Shown here: one piece after another, positions 35,883-48,479 of the stretch
How the letters are laid out: the number at the start of each line of letters is the position of its first letter
Position numbering within the stretch: position 1 is the stretch's first letter
Origin: Physcomitrium patens
Taxonomy: Eukaryota; Streptophyta; Bryopsida; Funariales; Funariaceae
Reading direction: 5' to 3'
Assembly: GCF_000002425.4 (NCBI RefSeq)
Contig: NC_037262.1
Location: 8,306,998 to 8,370,997 of the forward strand
DNA length: 64,000 bases
The notes under the pieces: generated by a model
Databases searched by the model: none
What the model was told of the DNA's origin: nothing
Seen by the model: only the letters and a program-made list of their open reading frames with translations
Program-made: the position numbers and the translations under genes

Positions 35883-38800
35883 CTACTGAACAACTGAGCG
35901 AGGTCGTAACCGACGGAGTGCATGCGAGATTTTGGAATTCGGTGGTGCGCCACGACCTTCGGGTACAGAGACTTCGCTCTTCCTCCTCGATGGTGCCGTG
36001 TTGTTGTTGTTGTCAGTTTTGATCTCGGGTTCAGATCTGCGGCTCCATTTTGGGGGTTCTTTTTTGGTCGACCACGGAGGCTTGGTGTCGGCTTCTCGCT
36101 TGACCTCGGGCTCGGGTTTGCGACTTGGTGTTGTGATGGGTTTTTTCGGTGACGGTGCCGGTGCGGGAGCTGGGGGTGAGACTGGAACAGCGATTTCACT
36201 TAATGGTTTCGGGATGACCACCGGAATTGGCTTTTCTAGCTTCTTGTCGGGCGGTATGGTGCCGCTTATCGGTCTTAATGTCTCGACGCCTCTACCTCTA
36301 CGCGATGGTTTCTCCCCTGCGGTGAACATTCCAGCACGTTTCAATTCACACGACGGAGACAGTTTTTGTTCCTCAGTACTTCTACTTTCAAAGTTACACC
36401 GACGAACAGCACGTAGTGTAGTTTAACACAAGCTAAGGCTGGATTACGAGGTTTCGCATACCTGTCAGAGCACTGGAATCGCCGTATATCTCTTTGATGA
36501 ATGAGGTGACGTAATTCTCTTCACGAATGTTATTCACTGCACACGTGATGTCGAATTATGAGTGCATTTCAATTCAGACATCACAACGAAGACGGGGCAA
36601 TCTACGTCCGTCTTCATGGCATCACCTTGGTGAAGAAACATCCAGGGAGTTTGAGCACATGCGAAAGCAAAACTTCACACTCTCTTTCTCTTCAAGCAAA
36701 AACTCAGAGAGGTCACAAAAACTCACAATGATTGTAGAAACCGTTTCTCCCCAATGAGCCAGCTCCCACAAGCAGAATGGTTGCCTGCTGCTTATCCCTT
36801 GCTGTTCCTGCGGACAAGTTCTTTGTGTCCACAAGAATTCCTGCAAGCTGTCACCAGCCACACGAGAATCCGAAAGCGTAAGACACAGTTTCCATGACAC
36901 TTGCTTGAAGTTTACTTCCTGACCGATAACATAGAGAAGAAAGAACTAGAAGCAGAGGATAACATCGCACCAGGAGCGTCTTCATGTAGCGGGCCTGGAG
37001 GAGTTTAGGAGCTTCCTGTCGAAATTTTTCAGAAACAATGGTGCAGCTGGATGCCTGCATTCCACAAGACTGTTTCCTCAGCGGAAGAACATGTTCAAGC
37101 CAATGTAACGCTAACATGCGCGACGGTCTTTCTCATCGACCTCGTCATCATCTTCCCATTCCCAATATCGCTCATCCACAATCAGACGATTAGAAACTCT
37201 GCAAATGTAAGCTCGCGCTAGCTTAAAGTGGACCATTCATCAAACCATCAATCTCAAATAATGTCCAAGAAGTTACCTCGTTTTTTGTAACCAGAATGTC
37301 TTGGCCAGTCACTGCCCGCTTCACTCGCCCAGGCACTAACGTCTCATTACTCGATGTAATCTACACAGGTCGAGAAGGCTGTTCAGAATGCTACCCAGAT
37401 AGGGTTCAAACATTGATTGTTCTATCAAAGCACACGTAAACATGAATTGTTTCTAATGGGATTACCTCATCGAGGAAGAGAATGGCGTTTGATTCGATTC
37501 CAACGACATGGAAAAGCCACGCAACGTCCCGATGCTGCCACATTTCATTCTGGCACATGTTCATCACCGGAATGGGATGCCATTTCACGGAAGCCGAAGC
37601 CATTGTGTTCTCCAACAGCCAAGCTGTGCAGATCGTAGACACCATGGAGCTTAGACCTGCGAGATAAATCATCTATCTGTTACACGATTGCGCACCAAAC
37701 CTGCGAGCATGCATGTAGATGTCCAGAAGATAGTTGAACGTTCCACCAAAAGCAATATATGTTTGTGGGAAATAGACCACACCACACCTTTGCCTGATTC
37801 TGACAATATCATGTGGAAGCACTTCGCTGTCTCCGTATTGAATGAATCCAGAAATCGTTTCTTCTGGAGCGCAAGAAATTTGTTCAGGTGCTCAATTTCC
37901 CGGCACTTGAAGAAAAACTTCATGAGAGTGTTGTCTGTGGGAGGCGTCCGACCGCGACCAGCAACGATCTGCTCGAAGGACACCATCTGCGACCGTGGCG
38001 AAAGAGGCAGTGGAACTACACTGGCACTACCTGATTTCTGCTTGTCCGAACTTTCTCTTTCACTCGACGATGGACTGTGAGACTCATGAGCTTTTGCCCC
38101 CTTGAAGCCGTTTCTGGGCACAGATGCATCGGCGCGCGATTGCTCCTGTTGAACGCCCTTCGCCATTGAATCAGCCCAACTGGTGCTGTCCTCGAGCAGG
38201 AGCTGCTCCCCAAAATTCTGTCCTGGGCTCCTTGGCGAAGTTACATCTGGTACTGCCATGAGAGAGTCTTGAAACCCAGCTCCGCTAGTAGACGAAGCTC
38301 CACACACTCCAGGACTTGTTGGAGTACTCTGCATCCCTGTCCAACCTAGTGATGGTGTATACAACCCAGGACTCGTTGGAGTGCTTTGCGTTCCAACAAG
38401 AGATAATGCAAGAAGTTCGGGGCTCTTCGAAAGACCAACAGAATTTGCATAGATGGGACTCGATGGAGAGCTCCGCGACCCAACCCTAACTGGCAATGGC
38501 AAGGGTGAATTGAACCCTTTAAAACTTGACCCGAAGCTGCTACCCCGCGACGAAGGCTGAGCTGCAGGAGATATCGGTGGAGTGTTCAATGCAGCTCTCT
38601 CTGGAGAAACATATCTTGGAGACCTTTGTGGCTCTGCCCTGTCTGAAGTCGTCGGACCTACCGTTGAGGGCAACGCAGGAAGTGGAAGACCTTGTTCAGT
38701 ATGCCTTTCATGAGAACTCTCTACAAGGACTACAGCTTTGGCTTCAGGCGTAGCGGGCGCACTTCCCTTCTCTATGGTCTCGTTCACTGAGTTACTCGGT

Positions 38801-40671
38801 GATGCCAATTTGTCTGCAACATCGGTGGTGGTGGTGGTCGGAGTAGACAACCGGGATTCTGTGTTCAACGTGGACGGCTTGCCTCTCCTTCGCTGGAATT
38901 CGGTTTCTCCTACGTGACCTGTAAGTCGCTTTGGAGGCGCAAGTAATACATGAGCGTCACTCTTATGCAACTGCGGCTGCTTAGGGGAGAACGGATGATC
39001 CGTTGGACTTAGCTTGCCAGCATCCCAGGTGGAATTTCGCTTGTGCTTTGTGAGAAGCTTGGAGAGAGAGTTCTTCTCCAAGTGATATCTGGTCGATCCA
39101 TTTAGGGAGGCACTGTCGCCATCTTTGGAATCTGCACCATCATGAAGCGTTGCCTTTCGGACTGCTTCGAAAATGTCGTCTTCATTATCCTTGGTCCCCC
39201 GCCCCTGGAATTTCTGATGCACCCTCTGCAACCACGGTTTTGACTTCCCCGACTCAGACTTGGCGTGTTTCTTGTGGTGCGAATGCTTGTTGCTGAACGA
39301 CTTAGAACTGACATCAGAAAAACTAGAGCTGACACTCGACGCAGAGGATCTTGGACTGTCAACATGATGTTTTTCGGTATCGAACTCCGCAGCGCGCTCA
39401 TTAGCCTCTTGCTCTCTATCTGCTTCAACCTGCTGCTCAGCCTTAGAATCGCTCTTACCACTACCACCATTCTTTTCACCCTTCAAACCAGAACTTGATT
39501 TGGAGCTTGTCTTTCTGCCTAGCCAATTGAACATTCGACGCAGCCGACTGACGGGCTTCACAGAATTCCCCTCCGTTTCAGTGCCATGTGACTTGATCGG
39601 CTGCGAATGCGCACTCGTGGTCGTGTTTCCATGGAACGAATGAGGGGTTTTAGAATCGGTATCCACACGAGACGAGCTACCTTTCCTACCAGAGAAACTA
39701 CTGCCCAGTTTCTCCTTCATCCTGGCCGGCGACCAGGTGCTGCCTATCCGGGCCGAAGTTGATTGCAACTTCAGCATCGCAGCACTTCCTCCCTTGGAAG
39801 GCCGCGTACTTCCTTCAGATGAGGACTTCTGAAGCTCAGGAGACTTGGAACCTTGAAGGTCAACTGCTCCATGAGACTCTTCAAATTCTTCAGTCTTCAA
39901 ATTGTCCGAAGGTGGTGGGGTAGAATCCGTCTCTTGTTTCTCGTGTGATGGTTGCGATGGATTATTCGAGAGAGAGCCTGTCCCAGTTCCAGCCTTGACA
40001 CGTAAATGGGCAGGTGCTGGGGCAGGCTTGCCCTCGTAGCACAACTCCAACGTTGGCAGGGAACTCGCAGGCTCATAGAAATGTTCAATCGCATATTCTG
40101 CTCGAGGTGTTCGCGGTTGCTGCCTAATGCCCTCAGTTCTCCGTGGCTTATTTCCATCTTTCTCACCTACCTGCGTCGGACGAGGGGACTTTAGCGTGGC
40201 TTCCTTGACTGTTCTATTTCCTATCTTCTCTGCGTTTTGGGGAGTTTTGTTAAGACTGGGCGAGTTCACCTCCAGCGACATGGCTTCATTCCGTGATTCG
40301 CTACCGCTACGAGTGCTACGGGTACTACGAGCGCTACGGGGACTATCGCTGGCAAAGAGATCTGTCTGACTGCCAGTCGGTGTCTTGACGCTTAGCTCAG
40401 AAAAGAACTGATCCGGTTGCAGGAACGAACTCGGCGATTGTGTTGAGCGATTAGAAGCAGTTGGTGTCTCAACCATGTACTTCTCGATTGGTGAGAGGGG
40501 GAAAACATCTGCTAAGTTCTCCACGTCCACTTTGAGGTCTACAGGTCTACCAGGTCGCCTGATTCGTTCTCCTCGAGCAAACTGCTCGGGTTTCATTGTG
40601 GAAGATGACTTCGCGTCCTTTCGCCCTCTCTTGCCGTCACTTTTCTGCGCAGGGGTTTTGGGTCCGCCCAT
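35883..40671 (-). CDS. Prune/exopolyphosphatase-like protein with long disordered N-terminus
   Basis: Seven coding exons join in phase: 40671-37788, 37656-37466, 37360-37277, 37054-36971, 36847-36727, 36536-36462 and 36316-35883, giving about 1290 residues. Residues 1-900 are rich in serine, proline and charge, with repeats such as QSTPTSPG and RSTRSTRS. From about residue 905 a plant Prune-like domain follows: MKFFFKCREIEHLNKFLALQ, LSSMVSTICTAWLLEN, PIPVMNMCQNEMWQHRDVAW, LFHVVGIESNAILFLDE, the DHHA2-like SSCTIVSEKFRQEAPKLLQ, and LLLAGILVDTKNL. A proline-rich tail ends the protein. The canonical DxD and DHH metal-binding motifs of the DHH phosphoesterases are not visible: GLSSM stands where DLDSM is expected. 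Hydrolase activity is therefore doubtful. An 81-base in-frame open stretch at 37221-37141, with weak splice sites, may be an optional extra exon. Confidence 0.75.
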
Positions 40672-43600
40672 GGTGATCGAAATCTGCTGACATTACCCCA
40701 TGGGTAGGCTGGAGCCCTTCACGAATTCGTCGGGGTGGTGTACAATCTCCTCTGCGGAGTCACTATTCCCTTGTTGCAAAGAAATACACACTTATCATCT
40801 GTTGTCACACAAGCTCCTTTCGATGTGCGGCAAATCCTCTGTGACGTGCATACTTGTCAAGTGTGAGTAAAAAACCAAAACATAAAGCAAACGAGTCATT
40901 AGAGAACAAGTGCTAACCACTTACAAGAAGATATGACGGCAGCACTACACTAATTTTCATTGATTTTCAGACTCTTGCAATTCATCTGACCCCAACCGGC
41001 AATGACAGCTCACATTGTCAAATGCGGAGCGCATCTATCAAGGGAGCAACGAAAAAACACAAAAAATAAACAAAAAATAAAAATCACGCCCACTCTGAAT
41101 CTCACTCAAGGTAGCACTGCCAGTGACTCTCAAATATCCGTTGATTCGAACGAAGTTTCAGAAGCATACGTGTTTCAATGTTCAGATGCTTCATTTTCGG
41201 GAGAGAATCACCCTACCTATTGTGGAGAAATGCACGGGTTGAATATGCATGATGACCCGGACATTCAAGAACCGCAGCATATTTCAGAAGGAAGATTTCT
41301 GGAGAAATCGATTCTGTGCCTCTTCACCAAATTACGTCGGAAGTACACCAATGTGTGTCGAAAAACACTCCGACATTGAGTTCAACGAATCAAAAACCGC
41401 GAGGCTCGCATTTGGCTTCATGTCTCTTGGTGATCCCCGAAAAGTTTCATAATCTCCGTGTGCATGTATTCAGTACCCACCAGAAACTCTTCCAGCTACA
41501 AGAAACCAGCTAATCCTATACCTCAAACCGATCATCTGAACATGGAGCACAGTCTCACAAAGCAACTCGCGTGCATTCCCGCTGTCTAGACGGGAATGCC
41601 ACCTGAACCGATCGTACTCCCCGAAACAAACAAGACGAGTGCTGGTGAAAAAAACCATGCATGCTACTCAATCCTTCACCAAACACTCGGCCGCTGCGAG
41701 TTCAGCATCTACAGAGCGTTGACACTGGGTTCCAGTAGCGTTGAAATGGCAGGATGGGTTACGTAGAAAAGAAGCTTCCGAATGATGAGGTGAAGATGGT
41801 AACGACGACTGGAGGGTGGGGCAGGGAGTGGGGAGAGCGGGATGAGCCGTGCCAGACTGGTTTGTCCGGTCCCCGAAGTAGAAGGGCGAGATGGCGCTTT
41901 TGTGAACAAAACCACCCTGGCATGGTGCCTCCTCACGGAAACTTTTTCAAATCCATCCGCTTTCCCGTCTCCGAACCCTTGCTGCGATGGCGTGAGCAGT
42001 GCTTGACTGTACTTTAATAGCACCTAATTTAGCGAACTTACCATTGACCTGTACAGAGCTGGAATTCAACACGTACAAATATCCCGCAGCTGGTATGCAC
42101 ACACGCAAAATTAAGATTGTGCCTGTCGAAGCCGAGCAGTTGCAGGAATAAATCGACACTGTCAGAGACAATTCTGGATCGGTTTTCTGTGGCGTAGCAT
42201 CGTGGGCTATAATTGGAGCTACACCGGCAAAGTTCACTGGATGGTACCGAAAAGCTAGTCTGGAAGTCTCGGTTAGTCTCGGGGTGACGGGTACACTCAC
42301 CGTCCACGGCACGGAACCCCCCCCCCCCCACATGTCGTAAATGCCGAAACATCGACCTGCAGACAGTTCCACAGCTGTGGCGATTTATCCATCCAACTTT
42401 TTGTCATTCTGTTGGGCACCATCGCTGAATTTTGAGCCCACCTTGCCGGAGTTGGGTGGATTTGCAATCGCAGGGGGGGTGATGTTCGCTTCAGCGATGC
42501 TGGATTGCACAAATCGGAAGTGGACCTCAAATGCGCTGTGCGCGCGTGGGGTGGGTGCTCGAGTTTTGCCATTTTATTCATCTTCCCAGATCATTTTTTT
42601 TTTTTTTATTATTTTGTCTTTAATCTTTGGCTATTTTCTAACCGTGTCCCTGCTTCATGCCCCCAGCCTGCAATTCACTCGCAGCACTTCCTCTATCTCT
42701 TCCACCCAACTTGGTGTGAAGCTAAAGCTTTGGCAAGCATCTGAATGAGCCCACGTAATCTTGATCACGTCAGTGACTTTGATTGATTTGGGATGCTCGG
42801 CGTGCTTTAGTTGATTTGGATTTCGGTCTCGATTACCTTCAATCATACTCCGTTCATTTTCGGGACCACACCTCCGACATGACCATTTTATAGTGAGTGT
42901 GGGGAGTGTAGATAAATCTGGTGGTGCAACAAGAAAAATTCATGGAAGTATTTAGGGAATTTGAGAAATTTATATAGGGTTGATGAGTGGAGAATGTGTT
43001 GTGTGTGGGATGGAGTAATAAATGTCATCACCAAAGTATATTGCAGTTGTTTGCTTGAATGTGGTTTTTTTTTTTTTTTTTTTTTTTTTTTTCCATCATT
43101 ATCCTAATAATACTTAAGTAATACCAAACATTCTTCACAAAGTACATCAACTGCTCATTCAATCAGTATTTTCAGATTAACACACAACAATTCTCTATAG
43201 AGATTTTTGAGATGACAATTAATACCCAAAACTGACCCAACCATGATGACAAAAGGTACCATGACAACAAATCATATACTTTACAATAAAGATGTCCAAC
43301 TAAGCACAACATAAACTTCACCACATAAGTTTTCAACATAAATTTATGTTTTACGACATAAATTTACTTACCATTGTCTATATTAAACTCGGATGACGAA
43401 ACTGGTACACACACACACGCACACACAGAAAGCAAATCGAAAAACAGTGTTGTTCAATCTAGACGATGACGAAGGGCGTTTTCAATCAGCATTGCAGCAG
43501 AGCTGAGGCACGAAGCAAATGGATCACGATCAAGGGGCAGGCACCCACAGCCTCAAACAATGCAAAGAAGGTAAGACTTGGTTGCGCATTTATAGCACAT

Positions 43601-44993
43601 TACCTGCAAAAGTGGAAGCTGGGTCATCATCTCGAGGAGAGGAATGAGGAAGGGAGTGAGGGCGGAGCAGGCCGAGAATAAAGCCTAAAATGCAGTGAAT
43701 CCCTCATGGCCACGCTTCTCGCAATGTCCTGAAAGCCGTCAACGGACCTTCTCATTAATGGCGCCTGCAGCTCTGTATTGGATTGTTGCATGCCCGGCTC
43801 TAGATCCCCACGCAATCTCTTCTACTCTCCAAAAATAACCACACAACCACAACAGTGCACCAAAACAGAGAATTTCTTCAACAGTGATGTGTCAAAAAAT
43901 GGAAGGTAAGAAAGCATCAAATTACAGCAGCTATGGTCGAAGTTTCCTGATATGTTGAGACGACGTGGGTGATGTTCGTGTGAGCCTCGGTTTTTGTTCG
44001 TGGTTCATGTTGGGAAAATTCGGTACCCCACTATGGTCAGGTTTTTGTTGAGTTCTATGGGAAATGGGGGGGGGGGGGATACTGTTGTTCTCCAGGCTGG
44101 GGTGGTAATTGTGTACTCGACGCTTGTGTTGTCGCTGGTCAGCTGGGTGGAAGCATCGTGTCTGAGTTGCATCCACATCGTAGAGCTGGGATGGGATGGG
44201 ATGTGTAATACACCAGTTGAGTTCACACGAATGACGAAAGCGGTGTTTAAATGCTAAAGTTGCAAGGAACTGTAATGCTATATTCCAGAAGTTTCAACTT
44301 TCGACCAGCTTTTCATGCTGCAAGTTGATGACTCTAGCTGTCTTACTTACGCGTCTATGATAGATGAAGAGGCGCTGTGTCGGTGCGGGGTTCAGTTGAT
44401 TACCGAATGGCTGGCGTGAGTTGTCCCTCGAATCCCGCGTTTGTTCTTGAGTGTGGAGTTGCGAAAGTTACGTATTGTTTGTTGAGATGCCGACATCAGG
44501 AAACATCAGAAAATTTGAAGTGTTTGTACAGCAATTTTCGTTAGGATATGAAAAAATTTAATTCGTTGACAAAGGTAATGTACGATTCTGGTAGGAACAG
44601 GTAAGGTCCATAAGGAGCATCCTACTCAGTAGCCCGTGGCATCCACATCTACTGAATCACTCTTCAAATTAGAGAAACCCAAAACAAAAGAAAAAGAATC
44701 ACAGTATGTGACGATTGCAAAAACATCAATACAATGACTGAAAAAGTGCCAAGGGTTTTTAAAAAAAGAAAACTACTACTGCGCAAAGCGTGTACAAACG
44801 AGTGGTAGTTGATTATCCACAGATCATCTAGAAGTTCAAGCCCTAAATCACAACTATCCCCTTGCTGGTTGGGTTGATCGTTACTGTCCAACGTAACCCT
44901 GCACCGCAACTTCCTCACAGCGAAACGGCATCATCTTTCGTTCGGGTACGCTGCCGCCATCCTGCTGTTGCACCTTGGCTTTCGTTAACAAAC
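40672..44993. other. Upstream region of the Prune-like gene and spacer
   Basis: From 40,672 to about 42,900 the composition is gene-like. This probably holds the long promoter and leader (perhaps with a leader intron) of the Prune-like gene. It contains a 13-base poly-C at 42,317-42,329. From 42,900 the sequence is mixed, with a poly-T at 43,065-43,092 and an 11-base poly-G near 44,064. Frames such as 43,466-43,681 have no recognisable product. The last 350 bases before 44,994 should be the 3' untranslated region of the next gene. Confidence 0.45.
43065..43092 (+). repeat. Poly-T tract, 28 bases
   Basis: An unbroken run of T lies in the spacer between the Prune-like gene and the unrecognised gene. 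It may be the poly-A end of an old minus-strand retroposed sequence, but no source element was recognised. Confidence 0.85.
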
Positions 44994-46739
44994 TTACTGG
45001 CTCATATTCGACTCCTCGTCGGACTCATCCTCAGACATGGATATGTCCTCAGAATCGGAGGTAGGCTCACCGCCTTGCTCTGTCAATTTAGCACCATTCT
45101 GATCTCTCCTTTGTTTCAATTTAGCCGCTTCAGCCTTGGCTGCAACCCTCGTCCTCTTCCGCTCCAACTGCTCCGACCTTTGAAAGAGCACATTCTCTTT
45201 CACAGCACCCTGCATACTTCCGACTGCCATGAGATATGCGTGATCTGCGTCGAATTCACCCTCAGCGACATCGGGCACGTTAGACTTAGATGTATCTATG
45301 AAGAACAGAGTTTCGTCGGGATGTTGGTCTTGTTCGATGTCCGTGCCTGCAGCCACATCCTCGGGTACTTCATTCTTCAGGCGCTCTATGCATGTCTTAT
45401 CCAACACTACATTGAAGTCAGCATTGCGGGCATTCACAAGCCATTCCATTAGAGCCTGAGGCTTCTGAAGAACAGGTGTGCCGATCAACACCTTCAAGGA
45501 GGCTGTGGCACCCAACCATTCTCCAAGCTGTGAAGGTGCCTTCCGTTTGTACAAACCTGCGAGTAAATCTGAAGCTCGGAGGTACTCCTTCTGTGACCTA
45601 AAAGTCGCAGCCAATTGACGCGCGATAACAATTCTCTTCAAAAAGGAAACACCATCTTTATCTGCGGCCCCTGCAAACGAATCGCCTATATCCTCGATGA
45701 AAATCTTTGAGTTCGGAACCCCTACCACTACTATCTCACTAAGCACGTTACGCAAATGAGCCTCTTCGTTATCGCTCAAGATACTGCTAAGCTGTAAGGG
45801 CGGGTCAAGGAGCATGTCCAAAATGATAGTTGAGCTGCCCAACAACTTGGCATACATAATAATATTATGCTTCAGCTTCTTCTCTAGCTCATCCTTGCTT
45901 GAAGAATTCGGAAATACTCGCTCGTGCACTATTTCCGCAATGAGTCTCAGCAAGGCCACTTCTATCTCAACAATTTCCCCGAAGTGAAGGACCGATTCTG
46001 CAGGATTTAGAAAACCATCCAACTTTAACTGTATAGCAAAAGGGAACAAAGAAGAATACTCCGAGGTTTGGGAAAGCCAAATGTCAAGTCCTGTGGTGGC
46101 GGAAGGGGCCTTAAAGAGGCCATGCATTGCGGATGTATCTTTGTGGTGGCACAGAGTGATGAATCCGGAGAGCTCAGAAATAACCTTGTGCAGACTTCCC
46201 CACAATTTCTTCTTTATCTTCGGCTTGACGTCAGAGGCTCTCGCACTTTTACTGAACGTAGATAAGGACTGGACAACAATCTGCACGACTGGAGCAGCAG
46301 CGGCTATGGCTGCAGGTCCACCGCAAAACCCAGCCGTCACCAACTTCAATAAATGGAGGAGAGACTGTGCTACCGAGAGCTGAGAACCAATACTCTCAAA
46401 ACCCCCAGCGTTCAGTGCTCCCTCACTGACCAGACTGCACTTCTGAACAGCAACAAACGCCCAGAACAGGGCGAGAGGGGGGTTGCTTCGAGATTGCAAA
46501 AGCCGCAATGTGGCATCTAGCCACTCCTTGCAAATCTCCTTCGTAATTCCTCTTTTGACTGCGGTCACCGCTGCTTCAACCGCACGGGTGTAGGATGAAT
46601 TGCTCAACAGTGGACCTTGCACAACTTTCAAAAGAGATGTAGGTAGAATCTCCTCAACAAGCTGTTCATCCTGGGGCTGTAAAGCTAACTTCGCATCTTC
46701 ATTCGCCTGCACTATTTGCTTCATCTTGTTCCCCGCCAT
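44994..46739 (-). CDS. Unrecognised conserved-looking protein, single exon, 581 residues
   Basis: One uninterrupted frame with gene-like composition starts MAGNKMKQIVQANEDAKLAL. The body is mostly helical and leucine-rich with many small residues, as in ARM/HEAT-like or other alpha-solenoid proteins (for instance TRAVEAAVTAVKRGITKEI and VEIEVALLRLIAEIVHERVF). The C-terminus is basic then acidic: RKRTRVAAKAEAAKLKQRRD followed by SDSEDISMSEDESDEE. Such tails are common in nuclear and nucleolar proteins. No enzyme motif, signal peptide or membrane segment is seen. An in-frame ATG at 46,808 would add 23 residues, but that stretch translates a telo-box and is more likely leader. No family was recognised. 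Confidence 0.75.
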   Translation of the reverse strand: MAGNKMKQIVQANEDAKLALQPQDEQLVEEILPTSLLKVVQGPLLSNSSYTRAVEAAVTAVKRGITKEICKEWLDATLRLLQSRSNPPLALFWAFVAVQKCSLVSEGALNAGGFESIGSQLSVAQSLLHLLKLVTAGFCGGPAAIAAAAPVVQIVVQSLSTFSKSARASDVKPKIKKKLWGSLHKVISELSGFITLCHHKDTSAMHGLFKAPSATTGLDIWLSQTSEYSSLFPFAIQLKLDGFLNPAESVLHFGEIVEIEVALLRLIAEIVHERVFPNSSSKDELEKKLKHNIIMYAKLLGSSTIILDMLLDPPLQLSSILSDNEEAHLRNVLSEIVVVGVPNSKIFIEDIGDSFAGAADKDGVSFLKRIVIARQLAATFRSQKEYLRASDLLAGLYKRKAPSQLGEWLGATASLKVLIGTPVLQKPQALMEWLVNARNADFNVVLDKTCIERLKNEVPEDVAAGTDIEQDQHPDETLFFIDTSKSNVPDVAEGEFDADHAYLMAVGSMQGAVKENVLFQRSEQLERKRTRVAAKAEAAKLKQRRDQNGAKLTEQGGEPTSDSEDISMSEDESDEESNMSQ

Positions 46740-46768
46740 CCTCTGCAAAGAGACTCGTAAAAAACACA

Positions 46769-46785
46769 AAACCCTAAACCCTAAA
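46769..46785 (+). promoter_or_regulatory. Double telo-box just upstream of the 581-residue protein gene
   Basis: Two overlapping AAACCCTAA units lie 30-46 bases before the preferred start codon, and single CCCTAAA words recur near 46,820, 46,960 and 46,980. In plants this placement is frequent in genes for ribosomal and ribosome biogenesis proteins. The motif is seen directly; the regulatory role is inferred. Confidence 0.55.
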
Positions 46786-47585
46786 TCCTGAACACCATCT
46801 CCCCTCACACCCTTCAGCCCTAAAAAGCAACAAAACCCTGCTGTTTCAGTTCGGTGCCACAGCTTCCCACTTCAGCAACACAATCTTCCCTGAATCCCCT
46901 CAATACCCCAACCACACAAGAGGTGTGCAATCTCCATGTTACAAAATAACCTCGGCAGTCTAACCCTAAAACTACAGCATCCCTAAACCAGAAGATTTTG
47001 CCTCACGAGATCAGATACCCGACTAATACAACGTTCTGGACGAGGCACGCAACACCCTCCACGAAATTGAAAGCAGGTTTGCAACATCACAACGCAAAAA
47101 CACATCACCTATGAGTCTAGAATCCCTGCCTAAACTAATCACTTCTAGATTCTCTAAAACGTGTAGAATACACAGCCCACTTATGTCACTTCTGCGCAAT
47201 GAGCGGCACTTATCAAGCAAAGGTGGACTAGACGTAACTCTGAATTCTCGAAGGCCTCTGCTAAAATTCTTCAAAGCCTCTAAAAACAAAAAACGAGAGT
47301 CGCAACTATCAAAGTCCGCAGCGCCGGAAACCAGTCGCAGCAGGATGAATGAATGTAGGTGTTGTGGTCATGGATGAACATAAGCGATGATTCTGTTCGT
47401 TATAAATCCTTCGCCCGTTTCTCCCATTTTGAAAGGATTTTGGAGTTGGTTTTTAATGTCTTGAAACTAGAATTTCAAAATGAATAAAAAAAATGTAATG
47501 CATTATAATTTTATTTTGAAACGTAAATAAAAAAAAACCTTGCGTCCCAAAAAGTAGGCTTTATGTTTATTTTCCCTTGGCTTCA

Positions 47586-47623
<38 letters not shown>

Positions 47624-47669
47624 CAATGATTCTTCAATGAAAACTAAAAATGAATTTTTATGAATTTAT

Positions 47670-47710
<41 letters not shown>

Positions 47711-47812
47711 GTTTTAAGACTTAAGATAACACTTCTTTTTTTAAAATGTGACTAAGCAAAATTTATTTAATCTGAAATGTTACGTGTGATACATCTGGTT
47801 TTTAAAACAGAT

Positions 47813-47849
<37 letters not shown>

Positions 47850-48066
47850 CAATATTAAAATTTGAAACGGCTCATTTAATTATATCTCAGGAAAAACTTA
47901 TATATTTATATATAATTAATTATTCTTAAGTTTCATACTTAACTTATAAAAATGAATATAATTGTTTATCTTTTAAATTATTATGTTGCTGTAAACATTT
48001 AATCTTTGTCAGAACTTGAATACTTAAAAAGAAATTATTGACTCTAAAAATAAATAATTTTATGAT

Positions 48067-48114
<48 letters not shown>

Positions 48115-48479
48115 ATGGTTAAAAATATTTTTTGCTTTAAAAATAAACTTAATACTATTTTTTCTTGTAATGAGTTTTCTTAATATAGATTTTAAGTCAA
48201 ATATTATCTTTGTAATTATTATTGTACTATTTATTATACTTTGAGATATATACATTTATCAACACATTATGTAGTCATTTATGATTTAGAATGTATAGTT
48301 TGGAAATTAATTGCTATCATTTTACAATTGATATCAACCACCTATAACTAAGCTTTTAATAAGCTTTTAATATTATTTTAATAAGATATCTTTTTAATAA
48401 ACTTTTTATTAAGATTTTAATTTTATTTACTTTTATTTTATTTTACTTATTCTAAATAAATAAACTAGTAAGTATATAT
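46786..48479. other. Upstream flank passing into an AT-rich desert with TA microsatellites
   Basis: From 46,786 to about 47,400 the sequence is the promoter side of the 581-residue protein gene. After that the composition falls to AT-rich. Four long (TA)n tracts lie at about 47,593-47,621, 47,672-47,706, 47,814-47,846 and 48,070-48,111. No gene is supported. Confidence 0.6.
48070..48111. repeat. (TA)n microsatellite, about 21 units
   Basis: This is the longest of the perfect TA tracts in the window. It can form cruciforms and is likely length-variable. Confidence 0.9.

Noticed and set aside
43466-43681. Plus-strand frame of 71 codons
   Set aside because: No family features, no flanking exons and no clear promoter; treated as chance.
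48038-48255. Frames on both strands around 48.0-48.25 kb
   Set aside because: They are translations of a TA microsatellite (alternating Tyr and Ile).
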